From: Pseudomonadota bacterium
GTDB taxonomy: Bacteria > Pseudomonadota > Alphaproteobacteria > Sneathiellales > Sneathiellaceae
Reading direction: 5' to 3'
Assembly: GCA_024743055.1 (NCBI GenBank)
Contig: JANSXH010000001.1
Location: 1-64,000 of the forward strand
Length of the DNA: 64,000 nt
In this document: in pieces, positions 44,563 to 53,992 of the stretch
Numbering within the stretch: the stretch's first letter is position 1
Layout: each line of letters starts with the position of its first letter
Translations under genes and position numbers: made by a program
The notes under the pieces: generated by a model
The model's database searches: none
Told to the model about the DNA's origin: nothing
The model's input: only the letters and a program-made list of their open reading frames with translations

Positions 44563-45441
44563 ATGAGTGAAATGTCCTTACCGGTTTTAACACCCGAAGG
44601 CGGATTGTCCCGATATTTACAGGAGATCCGCAAATTTCCGATGCTGGAACATGATGAAGAATACATGCTGGCAAAAGCCTGGCGTGATCATGAAGATACG
44701 GAAGCTGCCCATAAGATGGTGACAAGTCATCTGCGGCTTGTGGCAAAAATTGCCATGGGATATCGCGGATACGGACTTCCCGTCGCTGAACTTATTGCTG
44801 AAGGTAATGTCGGCATGATGCAGGCAGTGAAACGGTTCGAACCTGAAAAAGGGTTCCGTCTGTCCACCTATGCCATGTGGTGGATCCGCGCTGCCATCCA
44901 GGAATATATCCTGCGTACCTGGTCCCTGGTCAAGATGGGAACCACGGCAGCACAGAAAAAATTGTTCTTTAATCTGAGGAAGATAAAAGGCCAGCTTCAA
45001 GCTATTGATGAAGGAGATATGACTGCTGAGCAGGTCAAGACTATCTCGACCAAGCTAAGCGTTTCTGAGGAAGAAGTCATCAACATGAACCGGCGCCTCA
45101 CCGCCCCTGACCACAGCTTGAACGCTCCAATGCGGGCTGAAAGCGAAGGCGAGTGGATGGATTGGCTTGAGGATGAAACGCCAAACCAGGAAACAGTTTA
45201 TGCAGAATCTGAGGAGCTGAAAAGCCGTCGGGCCATGCTTCATCAAGCAATGGACTGCCTGAACGAAAGGGAAAAGCATATCCTTACGGAACGCCGTCTG
45301 AAGGATGAACCGCAAACCCTCGAGGATTTGAGCCAGCATTACGACATCAGTCGCGAGCGGGTTCGACAGATTGAAGTTCGGGCTTTCGAAAAGCTGCAAA
45401 GAGCTATGAAATCAAAAGTAATGGAAGAGCGGTTGAATTAA
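44563..45441 (+). CDS. rpoH: RNA polymerase heat-shock sigma factor (sigma-32)
   Basis: A 292-residue group 3 sigma factor. Region 2 (AKAWRDHEDTEAAHKMVTSH, then STYAMWWIRAAIQEYILR) and region 4 (SQHYDISRERVRQIEVRAFEKL) are intact. The RpoH box is visible as AAQKKLFFNLRKIK, which separates it from RpoD. It directs transcription of chaperones and proteases. A strong terminator follows 15 bases after the stop. Confidence 0.96.
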   Translation: MSEMSLPVLTPEGGLSRYLQEIRKFPMLEHDEEYMLAKAWRDHEDTEAAHKMVTSHLRLVAKIAMGYRGYGLPVAELIAEGNVGMMQAVKRFEPEKGFRLSTYAMWWIRAAIQEYILRTWSLVKMGTTAAQKKLFFNLRKIKGQLQAIDEGDMTAEQVKTISTKLSVSEEEVINMNRRLTAPDHSLNAPMRAESEGEWMDWLEDETPNQETVYAESEELKSRRAMLHQAMDCLNEREKHILTERRLKDEPQTLEDLSQHYDISRERVRQIEVRAFEKLQRAMKSKVMEERLN

Positions 45442-45455
45442 TCGTTTCTTCAATG

Positions 45456-45490
45456 AAAAAGACGCTGAGCCCTCCTCCAGCGTCTTTTTT
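45456..45490 (+). terminator. Rho-independent terminator after rpoH
   Basis: AAAAAGACGCTG and CAGCGTCTTTTT form a 12-base-pair stem around a 10-base loop, ending in a run of seven T. The flanking A and T runs make it work in both directions, so it could also end the convergent monooxygenase-like transcript. Confidence 0.92.
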
Positions 45491-45502
45491 TATGCCCCTA
45501 TA

Positions 45503-45862
45503 TTAGCGCGAAAATCCACCTACAGATGAGAGCCGATTTGGCCGCATGGGAGCTAGAGCTTCCATGACTTCTGCAGATGGATTGCCATATAAAGTGAAAG
45601 ATGTGGGCGTGGCATATTCCATGAATCGCTTCGCAAACTTCTTCCCGAAATTCCCCATATGGACAAGGGTGGCCGCTGAATCAGCATATCTCTCAAAGAT
45701 ATGATAGGTTTTGCCATCAGCGTCTAAAGACCATTCATAATTCAGCGCACCCGGCTCGTCCTGCTGAGTTGCCGCTACCATTTCTGACACCAATTTGTCC
45801 AGATTTTCACGTTGGCCTTCTTTCAACTCGAAGCTGAGGATCCAGTATACATGGTCCGACAT
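45503..45862 (-). CDS. Antibiotic biosynthesis monooxygenase (ABM) domain protein
   Basis: A 119-residue dimeric alpha-beta barrel protein: YWILSFELKEGQRENLDKLVSEMVAAT, then EPGALNYEWSLD and YHIFERYADSAATLVHM. This is the YgiN/quinol monooxygenase-like pattern. Members oxidise quinols or have no cofactor. Transcribed alone toward the rpoH terminator. The substrate is not evident. Confidence 0.82.
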   Translation of the reverse strand: MSDHVYWILSFELKEGQRENLDKLVSEMVAATQQDEPGALNYEWSLDADGKTYHIFERYADSAATLVHMGNFGKKFAKRFMEYATPTSFTLYGNPSAEVMEALAPMRPNRLSSVGGFSR

Positions 45863-45955
45863 GGGGTATCCCTTTTCATAAGTTTAGTTTATCTGATCCG
45901 GAAGTATGCAAGATACGGAAGGAGGATTCCAGTCTGGAACACAACGATACGAGAA

Positions 45956-46447
45956 TTAATTAACGCCGGAGGTCCTGGCCTTAGCATCTTCGGCAAGCTG
46001 CTCACCCCATTCCTCCAGTAACTTCGTTCGTTGGCGCATCAACTTACGGGCAGCTGATTTCGCTTTGACCTCATAAACGGCAAAGACGAATATTGGCACT
46101 CCCCATGACAGGAAAGTCGCAATCCCTGCTCCGCCAAACATGGCCAGCCACATATATGGATCTGACAGGATGATAAAAGCCTCGTCCAAATTATGGCCTC
46201 GCTGCCACAAAATCCCGAGTACCGGAATAACACCAGACAAGTTAAGGGCAATCATTGCAGCAAGATTACCACCAATACGAGACGTATTCAGAAGAGCCGC
46301 TACGATACTTGGAATCATTCCCGACAGGAGGACGAGCAGTGTTGGAGGAAACAAAGCTGTTCCACAGCCAATGAAAACGAGGATCCAAAAGACTGGTTTC
46401 CTATGTCCGGCTTTAGGCATTGCCTTTTTCCCTGCAGTTTCTGCCAT
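45956..46447 (-). CDS. Integral membrane protein paired with the pseudokinase
   Basis: A 163-residue protein I do not recognise. It has three or four hydrophobic segments (about 19-52, 60-78, 95-125) and a basic, helical C-terminal tail that is probably cytoplasmic. It begins one base after the stop of the 684-residue pseudokinase gene, so the two are translationally coupled. No enzyme motif is visible. It may anchor or signal with the kinase-like protein, which also ends in a membrane helix. Confidence 0.72.
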   Translation of the reverse strand: MAETAGKKAMPKAGHRKPVFWILVFIGCGTALFPPTLLVLLSGMIPSIVAALLNTSRIGGNLAAMIALNLSGVIPVLGILWQRGHNLDEAFIILSDPYMWLAMFGGAGIATFLSWGVPIFVFAVYEVKAKSAARKLMRQRTKLLEEWGEQLAEDAKARTSGVN

Positions 46448-46448
46448 C

Positions 46449-48503
46449 TTAACTTCCCAGGAAATATAGGGTCGACAGGATCATACTGGTGACCAAGGTC
46501 GCAATCGAAAAGACCGATGCCAGCCAAGAGCCATACTTATTGGCTTCTGCCTTGCGTTCTTGGACAGCATCATGCAACCGGATAGCAAGGCGTTCAGCAT
46601 TTATAAAGCTCATTATCGCCTGACTATACTCTCGGGAATCCAGTTTCATATGCCGTTCTATATCAACGGCACTGATCAAGGTGTTCAGACTGCCTGTCCT
46701 TTTGGCTGCTTCAAACCTCTGCTTGACAAACTCGCGTCGCAGATCTGATTGAATATTGGAAATCAAGGGTTTTAAAAGTGTTTCAGCCCAAAGGCAAAAC
46801 CCTGGCAAAGCCCTTGGATAATGCACATTCTGTAGATGCGCGAACAGTTTCAATAGGCTAACTGTATGCTTCAAGTCCCCTGATCGGCTTTTAGAAAGTT
46901 CCGTAAAATATTGACGCAAGCCTGTAGACCGTGAAGCTATAAAGGCGGCGGTATGGCGGTCAAATAGAGACATATTTCCGTTTGAGGAAACCAACTTTTT
47001 CTCTGCTATTTCAATTAGCTGTCTAACTGTACTGATGTAAGATCCAGGAAAATTCGGGCTTCTACAGGTCAAGGTTGGATTCAAATCATATAGACATCTT
47101 TCAAGTCCAAATCCAAGCTGATCCTTCTTCTTCATCAAGTCAAAACACTCGTTCGCCAAAGACATGGAAAGCCAGCCCCGCCGTTTTAAAGCTTCCCAAT
47201 CCTGATCGTTTGTCGCCATATTTATGAGAATGCCATTTTCAAGAAGATCTCCAAGAACAGATTTCATGTCCGAGGAATCTGTCATGAATGCATATGACAG
47301 GATGCTACCAAGTCCACCACCGCCGGCAAATGCCAGATCCTTGAAGCATAACGATCCATTAGGGTCTAGAAGACCACTTACTTGGGCAATAGTAGTAAAC
47401 TCATCACGTTTCTTCCGCCTCGATTGACCCTGCCCAGGAGATTGAATTTCTGCCATTCGATCCGCTGTCTCATCATCTCGGAGTGAATTTCTGACCCAAT
47501 TGCTGAGTTTTTTGTCTTCGAGCAGACCACAGGCCTGTTTCGGCTTTTGCGTCATCGCCTGCGCTAGTAGTCTCGGACGATCATATTCCACGTCCTCAAA
47601 CATTATGGGCGCTATTCCCTTTCGGTCACCGAGACCTGGCGTCGGCCTATCCTGAATGATTTCACACCATTTCGATAACATTTCTACATCCCATCGCCGA
47701 TGAGGATCGTCATGAAGCAAGCCGGACAAAAGTAATTTGCATCGGTTGGAAAGGGAGAGCCCTTTTGTCAGCAATGCGAAACTTCCCTGCTCGAGCTTTT
47801 GGGTAAATATCTCTGCCGGGTTTTTTTCCTGTAATGGAAGAGTGCCGCCAACAAGCTGGACGATCAATACACCCAACGCATAGCAGTCAAAGCTGGCATT
47901 TCCGTTGCCTCGGCCAAATTCATGGGCATTCGCACTCTCTAACGGCTCAAACACTGTTGGCTGATCAGACCCAGCCGGTGTCGTGGCACTCTCTCCTAAA
48001 ATTATTTCGGTGCGCGCCTCATCCTTAAAGAACAAATTGCTGCCTCTAATTCCCCGATGGGCAAAGCCGAATTTTTCATGTTTGTTGATTGTCTCGATAA
48101 TGGCAGGAACATAAACATCCAGAACTGTGCGCTCTTCAATAGGCCCTTCGAGTTCATTGAACACGAGGTCTCCTTCGGGCCTTTCAAAAACAAATACGAA
48201 ACGTGTGTCCATTTCACCGAAGGAAACCGCACCGTAATCCAACAGATCAACAGTGCCAGTCACTTCGTTGTTTCTCAGCATATTGGCATAATCCATCCGG
48301 TAGGGAACATCCGGATCAAGGACTATGGCGTAGCGAGATGACTCGGGGTAAGAATTATCAGTCACCCGATAGGCCTTATTGCGCTTTCTGTCCAGCGCAG
48401 GTATCGGCGCAGAAAGGTTAACCTGAAACCGCCCCCGCAGGATACCTGCAGTCGATTCCGTGCCAGTCAGCTGTGGCTGGTCGAGTTCTTCAGCAATAGA
48501 CAT
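46449..48503 (-). CDS. Pseudokinase-like protein with C-terminal membrane anchor
   Basis: A 684-residue protein. Residues about 60-280 follow the protein kinase outline: the catalytic loop position reads HRGIRGSN (149-156, kinases HRD-K-N), the metal-binding DFG position reads LGE (169-171), helix F is like CYALGVLIVQLVGG, and LLHDDPHRRWD matches the late arginine region. The catalytic aspartates and a glycine-rich loop are missing, so it should not phosphorylate. The remaining 400 residues are helical and unknown, ending in a membrane helix (about 658-682). A perfect TATAAT lies upstream. It is coupled to the small membrane protein gene. Confidence 0.72.
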   Translation of the reverse strand: MSIAEELDQPQLTGTESTAGILRGRFQVNLSAPIPALDRKRNKAYRVTDNSYPESSRYAIVLDPDVPYRMDYANMLRNNEVTGTVDLLDYGAVSFGEMDTRFVFVFERPEGDLVFNELEGPIEERTVLDVYVPAIIETINKHEKFGFAHRGIRGSNLFFKDEARTEIILGESATTPAGSDQPTVFEPLESANAHEFGRGNGNASFDCYALGVLIVQLVGGTLPLQEKNPAEIFTQKLEQGSFALLTKGLSLSNRCKLLLSGLLHDDPHRRWDVEMLSKWCEIIQDRPTPGLGDRKGIAPIMFEDVEYDRPRLLAQAMTQKPKQACGLLEDKKLSNWVRNSLRDDETADRMAEIQSPGQGQSRRKKRDEFTTIAQVSGLLDPNGSLCFKDLAFAGGGGLGSILSYAFMTDSSDMKSVLGDLLENGILINMATNDQDWEALKRRGWLSMSLANECFDLMKKKDQLGFGLERCLYDLNPTLTCRSPNFPGSYISTVRQLIEIAEKKLVSSNGNMSLFDRHTAAFIASRSTGLRQYFTELSKSRSGDLKHTVSLLKLFAHLQNVHYPRALPGFCLWAETLLKPLISNIQSDLRREFVKQRFEAAKRTGSLNTLISAVDIERHMKLDSREYSQAIMSFINAERLAIRLHDAVQERKAEANKYGSWLASVFSIATLVTSMILSTLYFLGS

Positions 48504-48539
48504 TTTGCGCGCGTAACATCCGTTTCATCTAATTCCGCC

Positions 48540-48545
48540 ATTATA
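48540..48545 (-). promoter_or_regulatory. Perfect -10 TATAAT before the pseudokinase operon
   Basis: On the minus strand TATAAT lies 37 bases before the ATG at 48503. The -35 region is T-rich but poor. The eight-base palindrome CTGTACAG sits between -35 and -10. A start near 48533 would give a leader of about 30 bases. Confidence 0.42.
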
Positions 48546-48592
48546 GTGACTGTACAGCCTTAAAAAGCGGTTAAAATCAACGCATGCAAGGG

Positions 48593-49756
48593 TTAGCTAC
48601 CTGTCTTTTCTCGGAAGAAAAACACAAGTAGGGCAGCTATCACGAGCGATAGCGCAGCGACTAGGGATGGAAAAAGAAAGCTATTACCAAAATCATAGGC
48701 ATATCCGGCAAAAACTGGGCCTAGCATCTGACCCAGGCCGAAAGACGCTGTCATCAGCGCGATGGATCGTCTAGGGTCGCCGCCGGACATCTCCCGTGCA
48801 TTGATTAGCCCAAGCGCTGTCAGTCCCATGAATGTTGCGCCCAACAGAGCTGCAGAAGTGAATATTGCAGCGGCACTATGGCCAAGAACACTGCCCGCCA
48901 CACCCACAGCAAGAACAATATTTGCAACAGCGTAACTATGGCCATTGCCAATTTTGCGAGCCAGCCATGTCCAGAAGGCCACGGAGGGAATAGCTGCAAT
49001 TCCAACGATGAGCCAGGTCAGGGTTCCCATTGAAGGGATATCAGGGAATTGCCTCACCAGAGTCGAAATGAATGTTGCCGTAATGACATATCCAAACCCC
49101 AATAATCCATATGCGACAATAAGGGCAACTAGGGGTTTTCGAAGAGAAAACCCGCCTGCACTCTCGCCTGCTGGTGCTTTTTCACTACCTGTGGGGACCA
49201 TCCATATGACTGGCACTAGGAGGGCAAATGACAGGACTCCTGTCCAGATCCACATCCCCTGCCAACTTGTCTCTGTCAATGACAGTAAGCCAATGAGGAC
49301 AGATGAAATAGCGATGCCCGTTCCGACACCTGCGAAATGTAAGGCGGACAGGCCTGGTCTGCCGGCCTGGGCCAGCCTCTGCAATATTAATGTTGAGGCG
49401 AAAACCATGACAAAGGCCGCACCCACACCTCCAGAAAATCGTAGGAAGAGAAAAGTCTCCATGGACGAGGCCCAACCCATCGCCATTGTTGTTAAGGCGC
49501 AAATCGTTAGGGCAGAAATAAACCATGTGCGGCTGCTTCCGGGTAACTTTCCAAGAGCGGCAAACAGAGCTCCAAGCAAATACCCTAGAAAGTTTGCTGA
49601 GGCCAAGAGGCCAGCCTCCGGCTTACTGAGGCCGTAACCCGTCTCCATCAGAGGCAGGATAGGTGTATAGACAAATCTGCTAATGCCGAGACCGATTGCC
49701 ATGGCTATTAGTCCGCCAAAGGCAATCGTCAGAATATGTCTCTTGTTTTCCCCCAT
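48593..49756 (-). CDS. YbfB/YjiJ-family MFS transporter
   Basis: A 387-residue inner-membrane protein with 12 hydrophobic helices. It opens IAFGGLIAMAIGLGISRFVYTPILPLM, the characteristic N-terminus of the YbfB/YjiJ MFS group, and has the matching GLSKPEAGLLASANFLGYLLG segment. The substrates of this group are largely unknown. It is transcribed alone between purA and the pseudokinase gene, both on the same strand but with gaps of 60-90 bases. Confidence 0.9.
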   Translation of the reverse strand: MGENKRHILTIAFGGLIAMAIGLGISRFVYTPILPLMETGYGLSKPEAGLLASANFLGYLLGALFAALGKLPGSSRTWFISALTICALTTMAMGWASSMETFLFLRFSGGVGAAFVMVFASTLILQRLAQAGRPGLSALHFAGVGTGIAISSVLIGLLSLTETSWQGMWIWTGVLSFALLVPVIWMVPTGSEKAPAGESAGGFSLRKPLVALIVAYGLLGFGYVITATFISTLVRQFPDIPSMGTLTWLIVGIAAIPSVAFWTWLARKIGNGHSYAVANIVLAVGVAGSVLGHSAAAIFTSAALLGATFMGLTALGLINAREMSGGDPRRSIALMTASFGLGQMLGPVFAGYAYDFGNSFLFPSLVAALSLVIAALLVFFFREKTGS

Positions 49757-49818
49757 TTGAGCGACTGTAACATTACCTATATTTACCTGTCACTGTTGCT
49801 TCGACGGGAATGATAAAC

Positions 49819-51111
49819 CTAATCCTCAAACGGGTCTTTGACCAGAATAGTATCTTCCCGTTCCGGGCTGGTGGAAAGCATCGCGACAGGCGCTTCAATC
49901 AATTCCTCAATATGGCGGATGTATTTCACGGCTTCTGCAGGAAGATCAGCCCAGGTACGTGCCCCGAAGGTACTGTCACTCCATCCATCCAGGGTTTCAT
50001 ATACCGGTTCTACAGCCGCTTGGTCTGCCATATTTGAAGGAAAATAATCGATGGTCTCTCCACGCAATTTGTATCCGACGCAGACCTTCAGTTCATCCAT
50101 GCCATCCAGAACATCCAACTTTGTGAGGGCAATACCCGTAATACCACCGGTTTTCACGGCCTGACGCACCATGACAGCATCAAACCACCCACAGCGTCGC
50201 TTGCGCCCCGTGACCACACCGAATTCGCGACCACGTTCACCTAGTCCAACACCAACGTCATCAAAAAGCTCTGTTGGAAACGGACCTTCACCCACTCTCG
50301 TCGTATAGGCCTTTGTGATGCCAAGAACAAAGTTTATCGAGCCCGGACCAACGCCGCTACCAACGGCGGCCTGACCTGCCAGGGTGTTGGACGACGTGAC
50401 GAATGGATAAGTGCCATGATCATTGTCCAGCATCGCCCCTTGAGCCCCCTCAAAAAGAACGCTCTTACGTTGCTTTCGCGCTTCATCCAGACGACGCCAC
50501 ACGATATCTGAATATTCCAGAACCGCCGGTGCAATTTCCAAGAGATCACTCAAAAGTTTATCGCCATCTACCAACTCTGCACCAAGGCCTTTTCGCAAAG
50601 GATTATGGTGATCAAGCAGTGTGGAGATTTTCTTCACCAACAGATCTTTGTCTGTGAGGTCACAAACTCGTATGGCCCGACGAGCCGCTTTGTCTTCGTA
50701 AGCTGGACCAATGCCACGACGGGTTGTTCCAATCTTAACAGCTGTCGTTGCATCTTCGCGCAATGCATCGAGTTCTCCGTGCAGCGGTAGGATCAAAGTT
50801 GCATTTTCAGCAATTTTGAGGGTTGTCCGATCGATCTGGACACCCTGTTCGCGCACGGTTTCAATTTCCTTGACCAGAGCCCAAGGATCAATGACGACAC
50901 CGTTCCCGATCACAGAGACTTTCCCGCCGCGTACAATTCCGGAAGGAAGAAGACTGAGTTTGTAAACCTTGCCGTCGACAACCAGGGTATGACCTGCATT
51001 ATGACCGCCCTGGAACCGGACAACCACATCCGCCCGTTCTGACAACCAATCGACAATCTTTCCCTTGCCCTCATCGCCCCATTGCGAGCCGACAACTGCT
51101 ACGTTTGCCAT
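49819..51111 (-). CDS. purA: Adenylosuccinate synthetase
   Basis: A 430-residue enzyme that joins IMP and aspartate using GTP, the first step from IMP to AMP. The N-terminal [16 protein letters not shown] holds the catalytic aspartate and P loop; GHNAGHT and the late [10 protein letters not shown] segments are conserved. It starts 29 bases after hisZ on the same strand, an arrangement common in alphaproteobacteria. Confidence 0.97.
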   Translation of the reverse strand: MANVAVVGSQWGDEGKGKIVDWLSERADVVVRFQGGHNAGHTLVVDGKVYKLSLLPSGIVRGGKVSVIGNGVVIDPWALVKEIETVREQGVQIDRTTLKIAENATLILPLHGELDALREDATTAVKIGTTRRGIGPAYEDKAARRAIRVCDLTDKDLLVKKISTLLDHHNPLRKGLGAELVDGDKLLSDLLEIAPAVLEYSDIVWRRLDEARKQRKSVLFEGAQGAMLDNDHGTYPFVTSSNTLAGQAAVGSGVGPGSINFVLGITKAYTTRVGEGPFPTELFDDVGVGLGERGREFGVVTGRKRRCGWFDAVMVRQAVKTGGITGIALTKLDVLDGMDELKVCVGYKLRGETIDYFPSNMADQAAVEPVYETLDGWSDSTFGARTWADLPAEAVKYIRHIEELIEAPVAMLSTSPEREDTILVKDPFED

Positions 51112-51140
51112 TACCTTAAGTCCTTGAAATTACTCTGTTG

Positions 51141-52283
51141 TTAGGAAATCTTTTCGATGTTTTCACCATCGAGCATATGCGTACAGCGTAGACGTTTAGC
51201 TTCTTCACCAATATCATTTTCCGGGCTGAGGCCAGCAACCGTAATCCAACCAGTTCGGCGATGCTCTCGTCCTTCGGCAAGCGAAGTGCCAAACGGTAGA
51301 TAGAGGCGCTCTCGATCCTTTTTGTGAGGTACCGCCCGCATTAGGCTGTCGAGAAAGAGAGTAAAACCCGAGGCCGGTTCTCCGTCCATAAGGAGGTAAC
51401 GTCCCCCACGTCCAAGTTCTCCTCGGACATCCCGGGCAAATACTGTGAAGCTCAAACCTGTTTGATATTCGAAACCGCGATACTCACCGGGGTCAATTGT
51501 AATGACCAGGTCAGGCGCCGCACTTCGCAAACTCTCAACAAGTCGTTTCAAATCTTCAACCAGCGCAGTCGCTTCCGTTGGAAGGTCAATATTTGCCAGT
51601 GCCGAAAGTGCGTCATCTGCGGGGCCTGCTGCTTTCAACAGAGACATCAAAATCGTCGAAAGAGCCGGATCGAACCTCTCCAAAGAGGCTGCGTCCTTAT
51701 GATCGAGAGCATCCCGCGCACTTTTGGCGACCTCTTCATCTACAGACAATTCCCGACAGATGGTCGGCACGAGATTAGGGACAGTAAGATCAATGGAGTA
51801 CCCCGAGATTTCCAATCGAACCAGCGCTTCCGCGACGAGCAAAATAAGCTCGGCATCTGTTGCGGTTGTTGTTTCCCCGATCAGCTCGACACCCGCCTGG
51901 GCAAATTGTCGCTCTGGCCTAAGCTGGCTGCCATACACGCGCAAAACCTGACCCGCATAAGATAGTCGCAGCGGTCTCGGATCTTGCTTCATCCGTGTCG
52001 TCGCGACCCGCGCAATCTGCAACGTCATATCCGTGCGAATACCCATCATACGATGTGATACGGGATCCATCACCCGAAACATCTTGGAGGCAAGCGCCTC
52101 TCCCGGACCTTCCAGTAAATGTTCTTCAAATTCAATGAGGGGGGGCTTTATTTTCTGGTATCCGTTGCCGGTAAAAACCCGCATCAGGGTGTCGTTGATT
52201 TCTGCCTCTCTCGCCGCCGCGGGAGGGAGCATATCAGCCAGGCCGGCCGGTAGCAGGCCTTTTTCAGAGTAATCGTTCATCAC
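51141..52283 (-). CDS. hisZ: ATP phosphoribosyltransferase regulatory subunit
   Basis: A 380-residue histidyl-tRNA-synthetase-like protein that lacks tRNA charging and activates the short form of HisG, the first enzyme of histidine synthesis. The class II synthetase motif 2 region reads RTDMTLQIARVATTRM. Two methionines begin the frame (MMNDYS); either may start. It precedes purA and follows the serA terminator. The short hisG partner is outside the window. Confidence 0.92.
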   Translation of the reverse strand: MMNDYSEKGLLPAGLADMLPPAAAREAEINDTLMRVFTGNGYQKIKPPLIEFEEHLLEGPGEALASKMFRVMDPVSHRMMGIRTDMTLQIARVATTRMKQDPRPLRLSYAGQVLRVYGSQLRPERQFAQAGVELIGETTTATDAELILLVAEALVRLEISGYSIDLTVPNLVPTICRELSVDEEVAKSARDALDHKDAASLERFDPALSTILMSLLKAAGPADDALSALANIDLPTEATALVEDLKRLVESLRSAAPDLVITIDPGEYRGFEYQTGLSFTVFARDVRGELGRGGRYLLMDGEPASGFTLFLDSLMRAVPHKKDRERLYLPFGTSLAEGREHRRTGWITVAGLSPENDIGEEAKRLRCTHMLDGENIEKIS

Positions 52284-52330
52284 GTGGGCCTATAAAGCAT
52301 ATTTCGTCCTCGCCGCCAACCGGAACAACA

Positions 52331-52361
52331 AAAAAGCGGCACTTTTTCAGCGCCGCTTTTT
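52331..52361 (-). terminator. Rho-independent terminator after serA
   Basis: In the minus-strand sense AAAAAGCGGC and GCCGCTTTTT form a 10-base-pair stem with an 11-base loop, followed by a T run. It lies 38 bases after the serA stop and 48 before hisZ, so hisZ-purA should have its own promoter. A smaller GGGC/GCCC hairpin lies just inside the serA side. Confidence 0.85.
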
Positions 52362-52398
52362 AAGATGGGCGAGAAAGCCCGTTTTTCAGTCGCAAAGC

Positions 52399-53976
52399 TT
52401 AAAATTCAAGGGCTTTAACCTGGGCAACATGAGGCAGACTGCAAACATCTTTAAAAGTTTGAGGTGCCAATTCCGAATCTATCTGGATAAGGGCAATTGC
52501 TTCACCGGCTTCTTCATTACGTCCGAGATGAAATGTTGCGATATTAACCTCAGCATCCCCCAGGACAGATCCAAGTGCCCCAATGAAGCCAGGCTTGTCC
52601 TGGTTGGTCACATAGAGCATATGCGGCCCCAGTTCAGCCTCCATATTGATCCCTTTGATGCTGACGATCCGAGGGCGATCATCGCCGAAGAGAGTGCCTG
52701 CTATGTCTCGGGTTTGCTGCTCAGTGGTAATGCAAAGACGGATCAGTGTCTGATAATCGTCTTCACGATCGTTAATACTCTCCGTTACGTCGATGCCTCG
52801 TTCCTTAGCAACCACAGGAGCATTGACCATGTTCACGCTGTCCAGCAATGGACCGAGAAGCCCTTGAAGGATGATGGAGGTCAGCGGTTTGATATTGAGC
52901 CCTGCCGCCTGACCTTCATAATCAATCCGCACACTTTTGATGCCTGTTTCCGTAACTTGCCCGGCGAAACTGCCAAGCTGGGATGCAAGCTCCATATAGG
53001 GCTTCAACTTAGGCGCTTCTTCTGCAGAGACTGATGGCATGTTCAACGCATTTGTAACAGAGCCTAGCAGAAGATAATCGGACATCTGCTCAGCGACCTG
53101 GATCGCGACATTGACTTGAGCTTCATCTGTAGAGGCCCCCAGATGCGGCGTCGTAACCACATTATCGAGGCCAAACAAGATATTCTCTGTCGCCGGTTCC
53201 TTGACATAAACATCAACCGCTGCTCCCGCGACATGCCCAGATTCTAGGGCCGCTTTGAGATCTTCCTCAACGACAAGGCCGCCTCTGGCACAATTTATGA
53301 TGCGAACACCTTCTTTCATCTTAGCGATATTATCAGCATTGATGATGTTCTTGGTGCTATCAGTAATCGGTGTATGCAGGGATATATAGTCAGCACGAGC
53401 AAACAGCTCATCTAGTTCGACTTTTTCAACGCCCAACTCAACGGCTCGCTCCGGTGAGAGGAACGGATCATAGGCAACGACTTTCATCTTCAAACCGATG
53501 GCGCGATCAGCAACGATGGATCCGATATTTCCACAACCTAGAACACCAAGAACTTTGCCATAAAGCTCAACACCCATAAACTTGGATTTTTCCCATTTTC
53601 CAGCCTTGGTAGACTGGTTCGCAGATGGGATATGACGGGAGAGAGAAAACATCATGGCAATGGCATGCTCTGCTGTGGTGATTGCATTGCCGTAAGGTGT
53701 ATTCATGACGCAGACACCCGCGGCTGTTGCCGCCGCAATGTCAATATTATCCACCCCGATACCAGCTCGACCGATAACTTTCAAATTTGTTGCCGAGGCA
53801 AGAATGTCGGCTGTTGCCTTGGTGGCAGAACGGACAGCGAGACCGTCATATTCACCGATGCAGGCTTTGAGTTCTTCAGGTGACATTCCCGTAATTTCGT
53901 CTACTTCAACCCCTCGATCACGGAAAATTTCCGCAGCACGGGGGCTCATCTTGTCAGAGATAAGGACTTTGACCAT
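52399..53976 (-). CDS. serA: D-3-phosphoglycerate dehydrogenase
   Basis: A 525-residue dehydrogenase of the long type, with substrate, NAD (GCGNIGSIVADRA), allosteric-substrate-binding and C-terminal ACT domains. It oxidises 3-phosphoglycerate in the first step of serine synthesis, and the ACT domain usually gives serine feedback. The catalytic arginine, glutamate and histidine regions (NCARGG, PHLGAST) are present. It starts 16 bases after serC, so the two form an operon. Confidence 0.96.
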   Translation of the reverse strand: MVKVLISDKMSPRAAEIFRDRGVEVDEITGMSPEELKACIGEYDGLAVRSATKATADILASATNLKVIGRAGIGVDNIDIAAATAAGVCVMNTPYGNAITTAEHAIAMMFSLSRHIPSANQSTKAGKWEKSKFMGVELYGKVLGVLGCGNIGSIVADRAIGLKMKVVAYDPFLSPERAVELGVEKVELDELFARADYISLHTPITDSTKNIINADNIAKMKEGVRIINCARGGLVVEEDLKAALESGHVAGAAVDVYVKEPATENILFGLDNVVTTPHLGASTDEAQVNVAIQVAEQMSDYLLLGSVTNALNMPSVSAEEAPKLKPYMELASQLGSFAGQVTETGIKSVRIDYEGQAAGLNIKPLTSIILQGLLGPLLDSVNMVNAPVVAKERGIDVTESINDREDDYQTLIRLCITTEQQTRDIAGTLFGDDRPRIVSIKGINMEAELGPHMLYVTNQDKPGFIGALGSVLGDAEVNIATFHLGRNEEAGEAIALIQIDSELAPQTFKDVCSLPHVAQVKALEF

Positions 53977-53992
53977 GTTATTGATCCTTGAT

